64,000 bases of DNA from NCBI RefSeq assembly GCF_936927845.1, contig NZ_CAKZHV010000058.1, forward strand, positions 189,314-253,313, in the 5' to 3' direction. Source of the DNA: an uncultured Sphingomonas sp. (GTDB lineage Bacteria > Pseudomonadota > Alphaproteobacteria > Sphingomonadales > Sphingomonadaceae). Every line of letters starts with the position of its first letter. The first letter of the stretch is position 1. Under the pieces are notes generated by a model. That model saw only the letters and a list, made by a program, of their open reading frames with translations, was not told where the DNA came from and made no database searches. Position numbers and translations under genes: made by a program. This document shows positions 16,179-25,240 of the stretch, one piece after another.

Positions 16179-17491
16179 AGCGCGGGTTCGATCGGAGCTT
16201 CGCGCTCATGTTCCTCGTCATGCTGACGATCGCGGCGGGGAACACCGCGCTGCAATCGGTGCTGCCCGCGCTCGGGCGATCGCTGGGCGTAAAGGACAGC
16301 GCGGTCGCCGCGGCCTTTTCGGTGTCGGCGCTGCTGTGGGTGGTGGCCGCGCCCTTCTGGGCCAGGCGATCGGACCGGCACGGGCGGCGGCTGATGATCC
16401 TGTTCGGCATGGGCGGCTTCTGCGTCAGCCTGACCTTGTGCGGCGTGTTCCTGGCTGCCGGAATCAACGGCTGGATCGGTGGCACGACCGCGTTCGTGCT
16501 CTTCATCCTCGGCCGGCTGATCTACGGCACGTTCGGATCAGCGGCACCGCCCGCGGTACAGGCGCTGGTCGCGGGCAACACCACGCGCGAGGAGCGGACG
16601 CGCGCACTCACCCTGCTCGCCTCGGCGTTCGGGCTGGGGACGATCCTGGGGCCGGCGCTCGCGCCCTATCTGATCCTCGGCCATGCCGGGACGATCGAGG
16701 TCGGGCTGGCAGGGCCGGCGTTCGTCTTCGCGATATTCGGGCTGATCGTGTTCGTGACGGTGAGGCGCGTGCTGCCCGACGATCGCGGCATTGCCCCTGG
16801 AATCCACGGCGCGGCGAACGCTTATCCCTCGATCGGTGGGCAGGCATCGGGCGCGAGCGTGACCGCCGCGACCGCAGAGGGACGAACCGAGGTGCGCTAC
16901 ACCGACCCGCGGATCAGGGCATGGATGATCGCCGGGCTCGTGATGGGGCACGCGCAGGCGATGACGGGACAGGCGATCGGCTTTCTGGTGATCGACCGGC
17001 TGAACGTCGCGCCCGCCGCCGCGCTTGAGCCGACCGGCATCGTGCTGATGATGGGTGCAGGCGCGGCGCTGCTCGCGCAATGGGGGCTGATCCCGACGCT
17101 CAACCTCAAACCCCGCGCGCTGGTACTCGTGGGATTGGTGCTCGCCGCGGCGGGTACCGCGCTGACGGGGCTCGCCACCTCGCTCTACGGCATCGCGACC
17201 GCTTATGCGCTGGCAAGCCTGGGCTTCGGCTTCACGCGCCCCGGCTTTACCGCAGGATCAAGCCTCGCGGTCGGCCCCGCCGCACAAGGCTCGGTCGCGG
17301 GCAAGGTGACGAGCGTCAATGGCGCGAGCTTCGTGCTCGGCCCCTCGATCGGGGTGGGCTTGTACGAGGTGCAGCACTCACTGCCGTACCTGACCGCGGG
17401 CGCGGCATGCGTGATCCTGCTGGTCTATGCGTGGCATGCATTGCGCACGCCTGATGCCGACGCGCAGGTGTGGAGCGATCCCGAGGTGTGA
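16175..17491 (+). CDS. MFS transporter
   Basis: A 438-residue integral membrane protein with about 12 predicted helices. The first helix (LMFLVMLTIAAGNTALQSVL) and the loop 2-3 signature WARRSDRHGRRLMIL identify the major facilitator superfamily. It has a longer central cytoplasmic loop (about residues 200-240). The sequence resembles drug/metabolite efflux members more than sugar symporters, but the substrate is unknown. The ATGA start overlaps the ABM gene, and a GAGGAG lies upstream, so the two are one transcription unit. Confidence 0.85.
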   Translation: MKRGFDRSFALMFLVMLTIAAGNTALQSVLPALGRSLGVKDSAVAAAFSVSALLWVVAAPFWARRSDRHGRRLMILFGMGGFCVSLTLCGVFLAAGINGWIGGTTAFVLFILGRLIYGTFGSAAPPAVQALVAGNTTREERTRALTLLASAFGLGTILGPALAPYLILGHAGTIEVGLAGPAFVFAIFGLIVFVTVRRVLPDDRGIAPGIHGAANAYPSIGGQASGASVTAATAEGRTEVRYTDPRIRAWMIAGLVMGHAQAMTGQAIGFLVIDRLNVAPAAALEPTGIVLMMGAGAALLAQWGLIPTLNLKPRALVLVGLVLAAAGTALTGLATSLYGIATAYALASLGFGFTRPGFTAGSSLAVGPAAQGSVAGKVTSVNGASFVLGPSIGVGLYEVQHSLPYLTAGAACVILLVYAWHALRTPDADAQVWSDPEV

Positions 17492-17529
17492 AGACGCCAC
17501 CGCGGCGGAGCAGCGGCGCCCCCATCAGG

Positions 17530-19821
17530 TCAGTCGCTGCCCTTCGGTCCGCGCGGGGTAAGCTGGCCCGGCGCGATGAAGCCGATCGGCTGGATCGCGT
17601 TGGCCTCCTGTTTTAGCTTGGCTGCCATCTGCTCGTATTCGCGCTCAACCTCGGGCGTGACGCTTGCCCGCGAGTCGTCCAGCGCGCGCTCGAAATTGGC
17701 CTGGCTGACCTCGGCATTGTCGATCCGCTCGCGCAACGCGATCAGGCCGGCGCGGCGCACCACGTCCTCCAGGTCGGCACCGGTGAAACGCTCGGTCCGC
17801 GCAGCGATGTCGTCCAAGTCGACGTCGCTCGCCAGCGGCATCTTCTGCGTCTGGATGCCAAGAATGCGGCGCCGCCCCTCGCGTGTCGGCAATCCGACAT
17901 AGATCAGCTCGTCGAACCGGCCCGGACGCAGCAGCGCGGGGTCGACCAGATTGGGCCGGTTGGTCGCGCCGATCACGACAACCGATTGCAGCTCCTCCAA
18001 CCCGTCCATCTCGGCGAGGATCGTGTTGACCACGCGCTCGGTCACCTGCGGCTCACCCAGCCCACCGCCGCGCGCGGGGACGAGGCTGTCGAGCTCGTCG
18101 ATGAAGATCACCGTCGGCGCGACCTGACGCGCGCGCTGGAACAGCCGCGTGATCTGCTGCTCGCTCTCGCCGTACCATTTCGACAACAGGTCGCTCGACT
18201 TGGTGGCGATGAAGTTCGCCTCAGCCTCGCGCGCGACCGCCTTGGCGAGCAATGTCTTGCCGGTGCCGGGCGGACCGTAGAGCAGGAAGCCCTTCGCCGG
18301 GCGGATACCCAAACGGCGGAACGCGTCGGGGTTCTTGAGCGGCAGCTCGACGCCTTCCTTCAGCCGCATCTGCGCGTCGTCCAGTCCGCCGACGTCGCTC
18401 CACTTGGTCGTCGGCGCCTGCACCATCACCTCGCGCATCGCGCTCGGCTGAACGCGTTTCAACGCGCCGATGAAATCCTCGCGCGTGACCGCCAGCGTGT
18501 CGAGCACCTCGGGTGGGATGGTGCGCTCCTCCAGATTCAACTGCGGCATGATGCGTCGCACCGCCTCGATCGCCGCCTCGCGCGTCAGGGCGGCAAGGTC
18601 CGCGCCGACGAAGCCGAAGGTTGTGCGCGCGAGTTCGGCCAGATCGACGCGATCGCCGAGCGGCATGCCGCGCGTGTGAATGCCCAGGATCTCGCGCCGC
18701 CCGCGCTCGTCGGGCACACCGACGACGATCTCGCGGTCGAAGCGGCCGGGCCGGCGCAGCGCCTCGTCGATCGCCTCGGGCCGGTTGGTGGCGGCGATGA
18801 CGACGAGGTTGGCGCGCGCTTCCAGCCCGTCCATCAGCGTGAGAAGCTGCGCGACGACGCGCTTCTCCGCCTCGCCCGAAACCTGCCCGCGTTTGGGTGC
18901 GATCGAGTCGATCTCGTCGATGAACACGATCGAGGGTGCGTTCTTGGCCGCTTCCTCGAACACCTGACGCAACCGGCCTTCCGACTCGCCGTATGCCGAG
19001 CCCATGATCTCGGGGCCGTTGATCAGGAAGAATTGCGCGTCCGATTCGTTCGCGACCGCACGTGCGAGGCGCGTCTTGCCGGTCCCGGGCGGGCCGTAGA
19101 GCAGCAATCCCTTGGGCGGATCGACGCCTAGCCGCTGGAACAATTCGGGGTAGCGCAGCGGCAGCTCGACCATTTCGCGCAACTGATCGATCGTCGCCGC
19201 CATGCCGCCGATGTCGTCGTAGGTGACGTCGGCGCGGCGCGCAGCCTCGGGCTCCTCATATTCGGGGCGCAGTTCGATCTCGGTATTCTCGTCGACGTGG
19301 ACGATTCCCTTGGGGCTCGCCGACACGACGAGCAGGCGGATTTCCTGCAACGCATAGGCGGGGGCGTTGACGAACTGCGCCATGCCCGGCGGCATGTTCT
19401 GCACGCGCTGATGCCCCGCGGTCGCCACCACATCCCCTTGCGCGAACGGACGTCCGATAAAGGTGCGCTTCAGTGCGTTGGATGACCCTTGGAGACGCAG
19501 GTTCTGCTGCGCGGGTGCGAACACGACTCGCGTTGCAGGCTTCGACTCGGCCTTGCGTACCTCGACGAAGTCACCCGAGCCGACCCCGGCGTTGGCGCGC
19601 TGCAACCCGTCGATGCGGATCAGCGCGAGCCCTTCGTCCTCGTTATACGGGCCGACCGCCCGTGCGGGCGTCACCTTCTTGCCCGAAATCTCGATCACGT
19701 CGCCGTCGGTGATGCCAAGTGCGGCCATGATCGCGCGCGGCAGATGCGCGATGCCGCGGCCGGAATCCTCGGGCCGCGCATTGGCGACCTGCAATTTGGT
19801 AGGTTGTTCGGCGTCGGCCAT
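17530..19821 (-). CDS. Cdc48/VAT-type AAA+ ATPase
   Basis: A 763-residue type II AAA ATPase. It has an N-terminal double-psi barrel/Cdc48 N domain (about 1-190; LPRAIMAALGITDGDVIEIS) and two AAA modules. Module 1 has GPPGTGKTRLARAV and VFIDEIDSIAPKR. Module 2 has GPPGTGKTLLAKAV and IFIDELDSLVPARGG. Both carry arginine-finger regions (RRPGRFDREI, LRPGRFDELI). Archaeal and eukaryotic relatives unfold and extract proteins from complexes. Bacterial copies occur in sphingomonads and some other phyla; the clients and partner protease are unknown. It is monocistronic. Confidence 0.92.
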   Translation of the reverse strand: MADAEQPTKLQVANARPEDSGRGIAHLPRAIMAALGITDGDVIEISGKKVTPARAVGPYNEDEGLALIRIDGLQRANAGVGSGDFVEVRKAESKPATRVVFAPAQQNLRLQGSSNALKRTFIGRPFAQGDVVATAGHQRVQNMPPGMAQFVNAPAYALQEIRLLVVSASPKGIVHVDENTEIELRPEYEEPEAARRADVTYDDIGGMAATIDQLREMVELPLRYPELFQRLGVDPPKGLLLYGPPGTGKTRLARAVANESDAQFFLINGPEIMGSAYGESEGRLRQVFEEAAKNAPSIVFIDEIDSIAPKRGQVSGEAEKRVVAQLLTLMDGLEARANLVVIAATNRPEAIDEALRRPGRFDREIVVGVPDERGRREILGIHTRGMPLGDRVDLAELARTTFGFVGADLAALTREAAIEAVRRIMPQLNLEERTIPPEVLDTLAVTREDFIGALKRVQPSAMREVMVQAPTTKWSDVGGLDDAQMRLKEGVELPLKNPDAFRRLGIRPAKGFLLYGPPGTGKTLLAKAVAREAEANFIATKSSDLLSKWYGESEQQITRLFQRARQVAPTVIFIDELDSLVPARGGGLGEPQVTERVVNTILAEMDGLEELQSVVVIGATNRPNLVDPALLRPGRFDELIYVGLPTREGRRRILGIQTQKMPLASDVDLDDIAARTERFTGADLEDVVRRAGLIALRERIDNAEVSQANFERALDDSRASVTPEVEREYEQMAAKLKQEANAIQPIGFIAPGQLTPRGPKGSD

Positions 19822-19918
19822 CGGTCCCTCACTCGCTCGAAAGCGTCGAGCGCAGGAGATAGGCGGCGGGTTCCCGATTGCGAGCGCATGCGGCGTGCAT
19901 GCTGATCCAGCGCAAACG

Positions 19919-19959
19919 AAAAAAAGGGCCGATCAGATGACCGGCCCGTGAAAGTTTTT
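19919..19959 (-). terminator. Leftward intrinsic terminator without an obvious upstream gene
   Basis: Stem GGGCCG (19926-19931) with CGGCCC (19942-19947), extended inside by TCA/TGA, is followed on the minus strand by seven T residues (19925-19919). On the plus strand the same stem is followed by GAAAGTTTTT. It lies between two divergent genes, about 100 bp before the Cdc48 start. The transcript it ends would have to start within 19950-20110 or inside the LysR gene, antisense to it. Confidence 0.65.
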
Positions 19960-20111
19960 AGGAGAGGATGCCTGAAAGGCCCGATCTTTCTGCGTCGCAG
20001 CAGGTCATGTTGCAAGTGCGAAAAGGTCGTAGTACGATTGCAGAAACGGCAATCGCCTGCCACCCTGCGCTTACAGTTTGCGGTTCGCGCCGCGCCCGAA
20101 ACGGACCAGCC

Positions 20112-20996
20112 ATGCGCCGTCTGCCACCGCTCACTGCCATCGAAGCCTTCGTCGCGGTCGCGCGGCTGGGCTCGATCAAGGCCGCGGCGACCGAGCTCGC
20201 GCTCTCCGCTCCTGCGCTCAGCCGACGCATCCAGACCTTGGAGCGCTTCCTCGGCCGTCCGTTGTTCGACCGCCGGCACCAGGCGATGACCCCCAATGCC
20301 GACGGCGACCGACTGCTCGCCGCGATCGCACCCGCGCTCGATAGCCTGTCGGACGCGGTCGAATCGATGACCAGTGGCGGCGAGGTGCTGCGGCTGCGCC
20401 TGGGCGTGCTGCCGTTATTCGCGTCGCAGCGGCTGTTCCCCAGGCTCGCGCAACTGCGCGCCGCGCGGCCCGAGCTGCACCTGGACGTCGATACCGGCAG
20501 CAACGCGATCTCGCGGCTGGGCGAGGGGCTCGACGCAGTGATCGTGCTCGCGCGCGAGGTCGACCCGACGCTCTATGCCGAGCGGCTCGACCGCAACAAG
20601 GTGTACGCGATCGGCGCGCGGACGCTGGTGGAAGGCGCGGACCCGCTGCTGCGGCCCGAACAGCTCGCCGACCATAGCGTGCTGCTCCACCGCGACATGG
20701 CCGACAATTTCACTGCCTGGCGCCAGAGTGCGGGGATTGCCGAGGTCGAACCCAAGGCGGTCGATCATTTCGATTCGGGCGCGCTGATGCTGGAGGCGGC
20801 GGCGCAAGGTTTGGGCGTCGCGTTCATGCTCGAAAGCCATTTCAACGACGCCAACGATCCGCGGCTGGTGCGCTTGTTCGAGCTTGAGGTAGAGAGCCCG
20901 TATTCCTACTGGTTCGTCTGCCGCCCGCGCGCGTTGCAGACGAAGCCGGTGCGCATCTTTCGCGACTGGTTGATCGCGACGCTGCGCACCGACTGA
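20112..20996 (+). CDS. LysR family transcriptional regulator
   Basis: A 294-residue LysR protein. The N-terminal winged helix is LPPLTAIEAFVAVARLGSIK then LALSAPALSRRIQTLERFLG, of the GcvA-like subgroup. The effector domain starts near residue 90 (LRLRLGVLPLFASQRLFPRL). The ATG at 20112 gives the family N-terminus. An in-frame ATG at 19968 has a good AGGAGAGG just before it and would add 48 residues unlike the family; it could be an upstream initiation site. The target genes are unknown; the divergent Cdc48 gene is one candidate. Confidence 0.88.
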   Translation: MRRLPPLTAIEAFVAVARLGSIKAAATELALSAPALSRRIQTLERFLGRPLFDRRHQAMTPNADGDRLLAAIAPALDSLSDAVESMTSGGEVLRLRLGVLPLFASQRLFPRLAQLRAARPELHLDVDTGSNAISRLGEGLDAVIVLAREVDPTLYAERLDRNKVYAIGARTLVEGADPLLRPEQLADHSVLLHRDMADNFTAWRQSAGIAEVEPKAVDHFDSGALMLEAAAQGLGVAFMLESHFNDANDPRLVRLFELEVESPYSYWFVCRPRALQTKPVRIFRDWLIATLRTD

Positions 20997-21033
20997 CCCG
21001 CCGCGCTCGACGCGGCGAGCCTCGGGCGGATGC

Positions 21034-21492
21034 TTACTCCGCTTTCGCCTTGACGATCTTGCCCGGCTCGCGCGGCGGCTCGCCCTTGGGCAGTGCGTCG
21101 ATCAGCTCCATGCCGTCGGTCACCTCGCCCCAGACAGTGTACTGGTTGTCGAGGAAGCGCGCATCGTCGAAGCAGATGAAGAACTGCGAATTGGCCGAGT
21201 TCGGGTCCATCGTCCGCGCCATCGAGCAGGTGCCGCGCACGTGCGGCTCCTTGCTGAATTCCTGCTTGAGGTTGGGCTTCTTCGACCCGCCGGTGCCGTT
21301 GTGGTTTCCGCCGTCGCCGCCCTGCGCCATGAAGCCGGGAATGACGCGGTGAAAGGGCACGCCGTCGTAGAAGCCTTCGTTGGCGAGCTCGCCGATACGC
21401 TTGACGTGCTCGGGCGCGAGATCGGGGCGGAAGCGGATCGTCACGTCGCCGCCGTCAAGCGTCAGCGTCAGGGTGGAAAAGGTATCGGCCAC
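21034..21492 (-). CDS. Cytoplasmic peptidyl-prolyl isomerase (cyclophilin)
   Basis: A 152-residue single-domain cyclophilin without signal peptide. Active-site blocks are visible: FYDGVPFHRVIPGFMAQGGD, then MARTMDPNSANSQFFICF and the VWGEVTDGMELIDAL loop. It catalyses cis-trans isomerisation of X-Pro bonds. The insertion NHNGTGGSKKPNLKQEF is of the bacterial PpiB type. A second, secreted cyclophilin lies at 41927-42589. It stands alone between lysR (convergent) and mgtE (divergent). Confidence 0.93.
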   Translation of the reverse strand: MADTFSTLTLTLDGGDVTIRFRPDLAPEHVKRIGELANEGFYDGVPFHRVIPGFMAQGGDGGNHNGTGGSKKPNLKQEFSKEPHVRGTCSMARTMDPNSANSQFFICFDDARFLDNQYTVWGEVTDGMELIDALPKGEPPREPGKIVKAKAE

Positions 21493-21638
21493 TCAAAAAT
21501 CCTTTCGTGTTCGTGTCGCACAGTTAGTGTCGCACGCCGCGGGAGGCAAACGGCCGAGCCGGGCAAATGGTGCATGGTCAATCGCGTGCCCCGACGATAA
21601 GGCGCGCTCAGTCAGCGCACAGCAGGGAGGCACGCGAC

Positions 21639-23069
21639 ATGAGCGAGACCGAGCTTCCCGACCTCGAACGTGACGAGGCCGTCGAGCAGAGCGACCAGCT
21701 CGCCCCCAATCAGCTCGACGAGGACGACCGGCTGAAACCCGCCTTCGTCGCGGCGGTGCTGGACGCGGTCGAGGACGGCGACGTCGATGCCGCGCGCGCG
21801 CTCGTCGCGCCGCTGCACCCGGCCGACATCGCCGACCTGTTCGAGCTGACGCCCGAGGACCGCCGCCGCGACCTCGCCGCCGCGATCGCCGACCAGCTCG
21901 ATGCCGACGTGTTCGCGGAGATGAACGACTATGTTCGCGAATCGCTGATCGACGCGCTCGACGCGCGGCAGGTCGCCGACATCGCGAGCGAACTCGACAC
22001 CGACGACGCGGTTGCGATCATCGAGGACATGGACGTCGAGGACCAGCGCGAGGTCCTGCGCGCGATGGAGCCCGACGACCGCGCCGCGATCGAGGAAGCG
22101 CTCTCCTATCCCGAAGAGTCGGCCGGACGCCTGATGCAGCGCGACCTGGTCGCGGTGCCCGAACATTGGACGGTGGGCGATACGCTCGATTACCTGCGCG
22201 GCCACGACGAGCTGTTGACCGACTTCTGGGAAATCTTCGTGGTCGACCCGGCACACCGTCCGGTCGGCACCTGCGCGCTGTCGTGGATCCTGCGCACGCC
22301 GCGCGGGATCGCCATGGCGGACGTAATGCAGCGCGAGCAGACGCTGATCCCGGTCGACATGGACCAGGAGGAGGTCGCGCTCCGCTTCCAGAAATACGCG
22401 TTGATCTCGGCGGCGGTGGTCGACGGCTCCGGCCGGCTGGTCGGCATGATCACCGTCGACGACATCGTCCACATCATCCAGCAGGAAGCGGGCGAGGACG
22501 TGCTGCGCCTGTCGGGCGCGGGCGAGGGCGACATCAACGAGCCGATCCGGCTGACCGTGCGCACGCGCGTCGCTTGGCTGGTGGTCAATTTGGGCGCGAC
22601 GATCCTGTCGGCCTCGGTCGTCGGGTTGTTTCAGGGCGAGATCGCGCGCTTCGCGTTGCTCGCCGCGCTCATGCCGATCGTCTCCGCGCTCGGCGGCAAT
22701 GCGGGGACGCAGACGCTCGCGGTCATGGTGCGCGCGCTCGCCACCAACCAGCTCACCAGCTCCAACACGCTGCGCATGCTGTTCCGCGAATTCCGCATCG
22801 CGCTCGCCAACGGCGTCGCGCTCGGCACCGTCGGCGCGGTCGGCAGCTATCTCGTGCTCGGCCACCTGCAGCTCTCGATCGTGTTCGCGATCGCGATGAT
22901 GATCAACAGCGTCGTTGCGGGGCTCGTCGGCGTCATCGTGCCGGTCGCGCTCGACAAGGCGAACGTCGACCCCGCGGTATCCTCGGCGGTGTTCGTGACC
23001 ACCGCGACCGACGTGATGGGGTTCCTGTCGTTCCTGGGGCTCGCGGCCTTGTGGGGGCTGTCGGGCTGA
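21639..23069 (+). CDS. mgtE: Magnesium transporter MgtE
   Basis: A 476-residue protein with the full MgtE layout. It has an acidic N domain (LHPADIADLFELTPEDRR), tandem CBS domains around residues 150-280 (DTLDYLRGHDELLTDFWEIF; VDGSGRLVGMITVDDIVHII), and a C-terminal five-helix pore with ALGGNAGTQTLAVMVRALA. MgtE is a dimeric Mg2+ channel gated by cytosolic Mg2+ through its N and CBS domains. An AGGGAGG 8 bases before the ATG at 21639 supports this start. DUF1489 follows 16 bp downstream. Confidence 0.95.
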   Translation: MSETELPDLERDEAVEQSDQLAPNQLDEDDRLKPAFVAAVLDAVEDGDVDAARALVAPLHPADIADLFELTPEDRRRDLAAAIADQLDADVFAEMNDYVRESLIDALDARQVADIASELDTDDAVAIIEDMDVEDQREVLRAMEPDDRAAIEEALSYPEESAGRLMQRDLVAVPEHWTVGDTLDYLRGHDELLTDFWEIFVVDPAHRPVGTCALSWILRTPRGIAMADVMQREQTLIPVDMDQEEVALRFQKYALISAAVVDGSGRLVGMITVDDIVHIIQQEAGEDVLRLSGAGEGDINEPIRLTVRTRVAWLVVNLGATILSASVVGLFQGEIARFALLAALMPIVSALGGNAGTQTLAVMVRALATNQLTSSNTLRMLFREFRIALANGVALGTVGAVGSYLVLGHLQLSIVFAIAMMINSVVAGLVGVIVPVALDKANVDPAVSSAVFVTTATDVMGFLSFLGLAALWGLSG

Positions 23070-23085
23070 CCCACATCAGCAGGGC

Positions 23086-23502
23086 ATGTCCCTGCCACCA
23101 TTGCATTTAACCAAGGTCGCGTTCGGCGCGACCAGCCTCGACGTCCTGACAGACCGCCTGAAGGCGCGCGCCGCCGCGGGCGAGCTGTTTCTGACGACGC
23201 GCTACCTGCCCAAGCGGCACGAGGAGGTCGCGGGGCGCGGTTCGCTCTACTGGATCATCAAGCACCAGCTCGTCGCGCGCTCGCCGATTACCGGGTTCGG
23301 TGAGGCGGAGGGTGGCCGCGTCACGATCCATCTCTCGCCCGATTTTCACCTCATCCACGCCCGCCCGCGCCGCGCGCACCAGGGCTGGCGCTATCTCGAG
23401 GCGCACGAAGCACCCGAGGATCTGTCGGGCGATACGGTTGACGGCGTCGCGGCGATGCCGCCGGTGCTGGTCGGGCGGCTGGTGGAGCTGGCACTGCTGT
23501 AG
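23086..23502 (+). CDS. DUF1489 family protein
   Basis: A 138-residue protein matching the alphaproteobacterial DUF1489 family: LHLTKVAFGATSLDVLTDRL, then TRYLPKRHEEVAGRGSLYWI and HARPRRAHQGWRYLE. It is soluble, lacks a signal peptide and its function is unknown. It follows mgtE after 16 bp and is probably co-transcribed. The ATG immediately precedes the conserved region. Confidence 0.85.
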   Translation: MSLPPLHLTKVAFGATSLDVLTDRLKARAAAGELFLTTRYLPKRHEEVAGRGSLYWIIKHQLVARSPITGFGEAEGGRVTIHLSPDFHLIHARPRRAHQGWRYLEAHEAPEDLSGDTVDGVAAMPPVLVGRLVELALL

Positions 23503-23511
23503 AAAGGCGGG

Positions 23512-23886
23512 TCACGCCTCGCCCGATCGCTGCGCCGCCAACCACCGGCGTACCCGCGCCGCGCCCATCAACACCTCCGGCATGCCAAGCCGTGCGCGAA
23601 TGCTGAGCAGCAGCAGATAGGGCAGCATGAACCCCGCTCCGCCGATGAACGCCAGCGCCGCAAGCAGCAGCCCGCCGGCGCTGAAATCGTTGCGCCACGC
23701 CGTCCACAGCGCCGCCAAAACGAGGAAGCAGAGAAAATCCGTGTTGAACTGGCCCGGCCACGTCACCGCGGCGATGTCGCCGAAGAAGACGGGCAACAGG
23801 TCGAGGCCGTGCCGCGCGACGACACATGCCGTATAGACGACGAGCGCGGACCAGCCGGTGATCAGCAGCACGCGAAACACCCTCAT
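23512..23886 (-). CDS. Conserved-type membrane protein, function unknown
   Basis: A 124-residue protein with about three hydrophobic helices: VLLITGWSALVVYTACVVAR, a LCFLVLAALWTAW stretch, and LLLAALAFIGGAGFMLPYLL. It ends in a positively charged tail. It has the look of a small inner membrane protein of unknown role. The start at 23886 has a strong GGGAGGA Shine-Dalgarno upstream; the open frame extends to 24033 but without coding character. It is convergent with DUF1489 and divergent from the next small membrane gene. Confidence 0.7.
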   Translation of the reverse strand: MRVFRVLLITGWSALVVYTACVVARHGLDLLPVFFGDIAAVTWPGQFNTDFLCFLVLAALWTAWRNDFSAGGLLLAALAFIGGAGFMLPYLLLLSIRARLGMPEVLMGAARVRRWLAAQRSGEA

Positions 23887-24050
23887 ATGCTCGTCCTCCC
23901 GCCAGCTTGCCGCGAGGATGCCCGACCGGCACAGTGTCGGCAATCCGGCTTTGCTCGAACATCGCGCGCCAGGCCGGTCTTCGCCTTTCCAGGGCTTTGT
24001 CAACGGTTGCCGTCCTAGGCCGATCCGCATCATCCTGCCAGAGCGTATCC

Positions 24051-24257
24051 GTGGACCGTCTCATTGATCTGACGCTGAAAGTGTCGCTGCTGCTCGCCAG
24101 TCTCGGATCGTTGCTGTCGCTGACCAAGATGATGGTCGAGCATTTCACCCCGGCGCATTATTACTGGTGGGCCGCGGTGGCCTTCTTCGGCGCGACCTTT
24201 GCGCTCGCGGCGGCGATCAGGCTGCGCGGCGGTGGGGTGAGCGCCACGCCCGCCTGA
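24051..24257 (+). CDS. Small two-helix membrane protein
   Basis: A 68-residue protein starting with GTG (VDRLIDLTLKVSLLLASLGS). It has two predicted membrane helices (about 8-24 and 38-58; WWAAVAFFGATFALAAAIRL) and a short tail. No family is recognised. It is divergent from another small membrane protein, with about 165 bp between them. The start is chosen because the hydrophobic core begins directly behind it. Confidence 0.55.
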   Translation: MDRLIDLTLKVSLLLASLGSLLSLTKMMVEHFTPAHYYWWAAVAFFGATFALAAAIRLRGGGVSATPA

Positions 24258-24375
24258 CCGACCGGCTGCCTCACCGCGCGCGCCGCAGCGACGATCGATG
24301 CGGCGGCGTCGGGCAGACATGCCCCCATCCGCGCGCCCGTGCGTTGTGCGTCCTCACGCCAACGGAGCCAAGACC

Positions 24376-24606
24376 ATGACCGACGACACCGCCGTCCAGG
24401 CCCGCCGCCGCGAAATCGCGAGCGAGCATCTGCTCTTCAAGCTGATCGAGTACGTCGAGGCGCGGCATCCCGGTCTGCTCGACTTTCTCGAAGGCAGCCT
24501 CGACCACCTCGGCGATCCGGCGCGTGACGACACCAAGGACGATGCGGCGGTGCGCGCGATCGCGCAGCGGATGATCACCGGCGCGCGCGCCGAAGGCGCG
24601 GAATAG
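24376..24606 (+). CDS. Small hypothetical protein
   Basis: A 76-residue acidic, helical protein (MTDDTAVQARRREIASEHLL, then FKLIEYVEARHPGLLDFLEG). Third-position GC is high, supporting coding. No family recognised; no membrane segment or cysteine. It follows the two-helix membrane protein after about 120 bp. Confidence 0.6.
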   Translation: MTDDTAVQARRREIASEHLLFKLIEYVEARHPGLLDFLEGSLDHLGDPARDDTKDDAAVRAIAQRMITGARAEGAE

Positions 24607-24661
24607 GATCGCGAAAGCGCGGATGTCACCCGAGGTCGCGCGTCTCCGATCGCGAGGGTAA

Positions 24662-24690
24662 GCGGGACCCCGGATCAGGTCCGGGGTGAC
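24662..24690. repeat. REP-like element, family A (single)
   Basis: An inverted repeat ACCCCGGATC-a-GGTCCGGGGT with flanking GCGGG and GAC, of the CCCGGAY-GATCCGGG type common in sphingomonads and other alphaproteobacteria. Further copies lie at 41286-41313 and 43912-43991. It is placed 4 bp behind the yceD stop codon and could act as its terminator. Confidence 0.7.
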
Positions 24691-24694
24691 GTGC

Positions 24695-25240
24695 TCAGGC
24701 GCCGCCTTCCAGCTTGGCCTTTAGCGCCGCGAACGGGCTGGCGGGTCGCGCCTCTTCCTCGGTGATGACACCCGCCTCGCGCAGGACCTCGGCCGCGCGC
24801 GGACTGCGCGGGAACGGATCGAGCGCCAGCACCATCGTCTCGGCCGCGGTTTCGCCGAGATCAATGCCGCCGCCCTTGATCTCGACCGTGTCGATCTCCT
24901 CGCCGGCAAGCTCGTGCTCCTCCTCGTCGCCCGCGTGCGCGCCCTGCGGATGGACGAAGCGCAGCTCGACGCCTTCGTCGATCTGCGCCGGGATCGGATC
25001 GCCCGTCACCGAACACGCCTGGGTCACGGTTGCGGTCACCCGCCCGCGCACCGCGACGCCCGCGGCCTCCTGCCGCACGGTGAAGCGGCCTTCGAGCCGC
25101 TCGACCGCGAGCAATCCGAATCGTTCGGCGAGTGCTGTGCGTTCGGCCTCGCGCGCGCTGATCATCACTTCGCGCGGCTCCGATCCGATCGCGTCTAGCC
25201 GCTCGACGCGGCTGAACTCGGGCGTGCCCTCGACGCTCAT
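24695..25240 (-). CDS. YceD family protein (DUF177)
   Basis: A 181-residue YceD/DUF177 protein. Conserved parts are RGRVTATVTQACSVTGDPIP, an acidic middle (DEEEHELAGEEIDTVEIKGG) and the C-terminal ASPFAALKAKLEGG. YceD is linked to 23S rRNA accumulation in plants and bacteria and usually precedes rpmF-plsX; here those genes are absent. The ATG at 25240 overlaps the stop codon of the cbp3 gene (ATGA), so they form one operon. Confidence 0.88.
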   Translation of the reverse strand: MSVEGTPEFSRVERLDAIGSEPREVMISAREAERTALAERFGLLAVERLEGRFTVRQEAAGVAVRGRVTATVTQACSVTGDPIPAQIDEGVELRFVHPQGAHAGDEEEHELAGEEIDTVEIKGGGIDLGETAAETMVLALDPFPRSPRAAEVLREAGVITEEEARPASPFAALKAKLEGGA

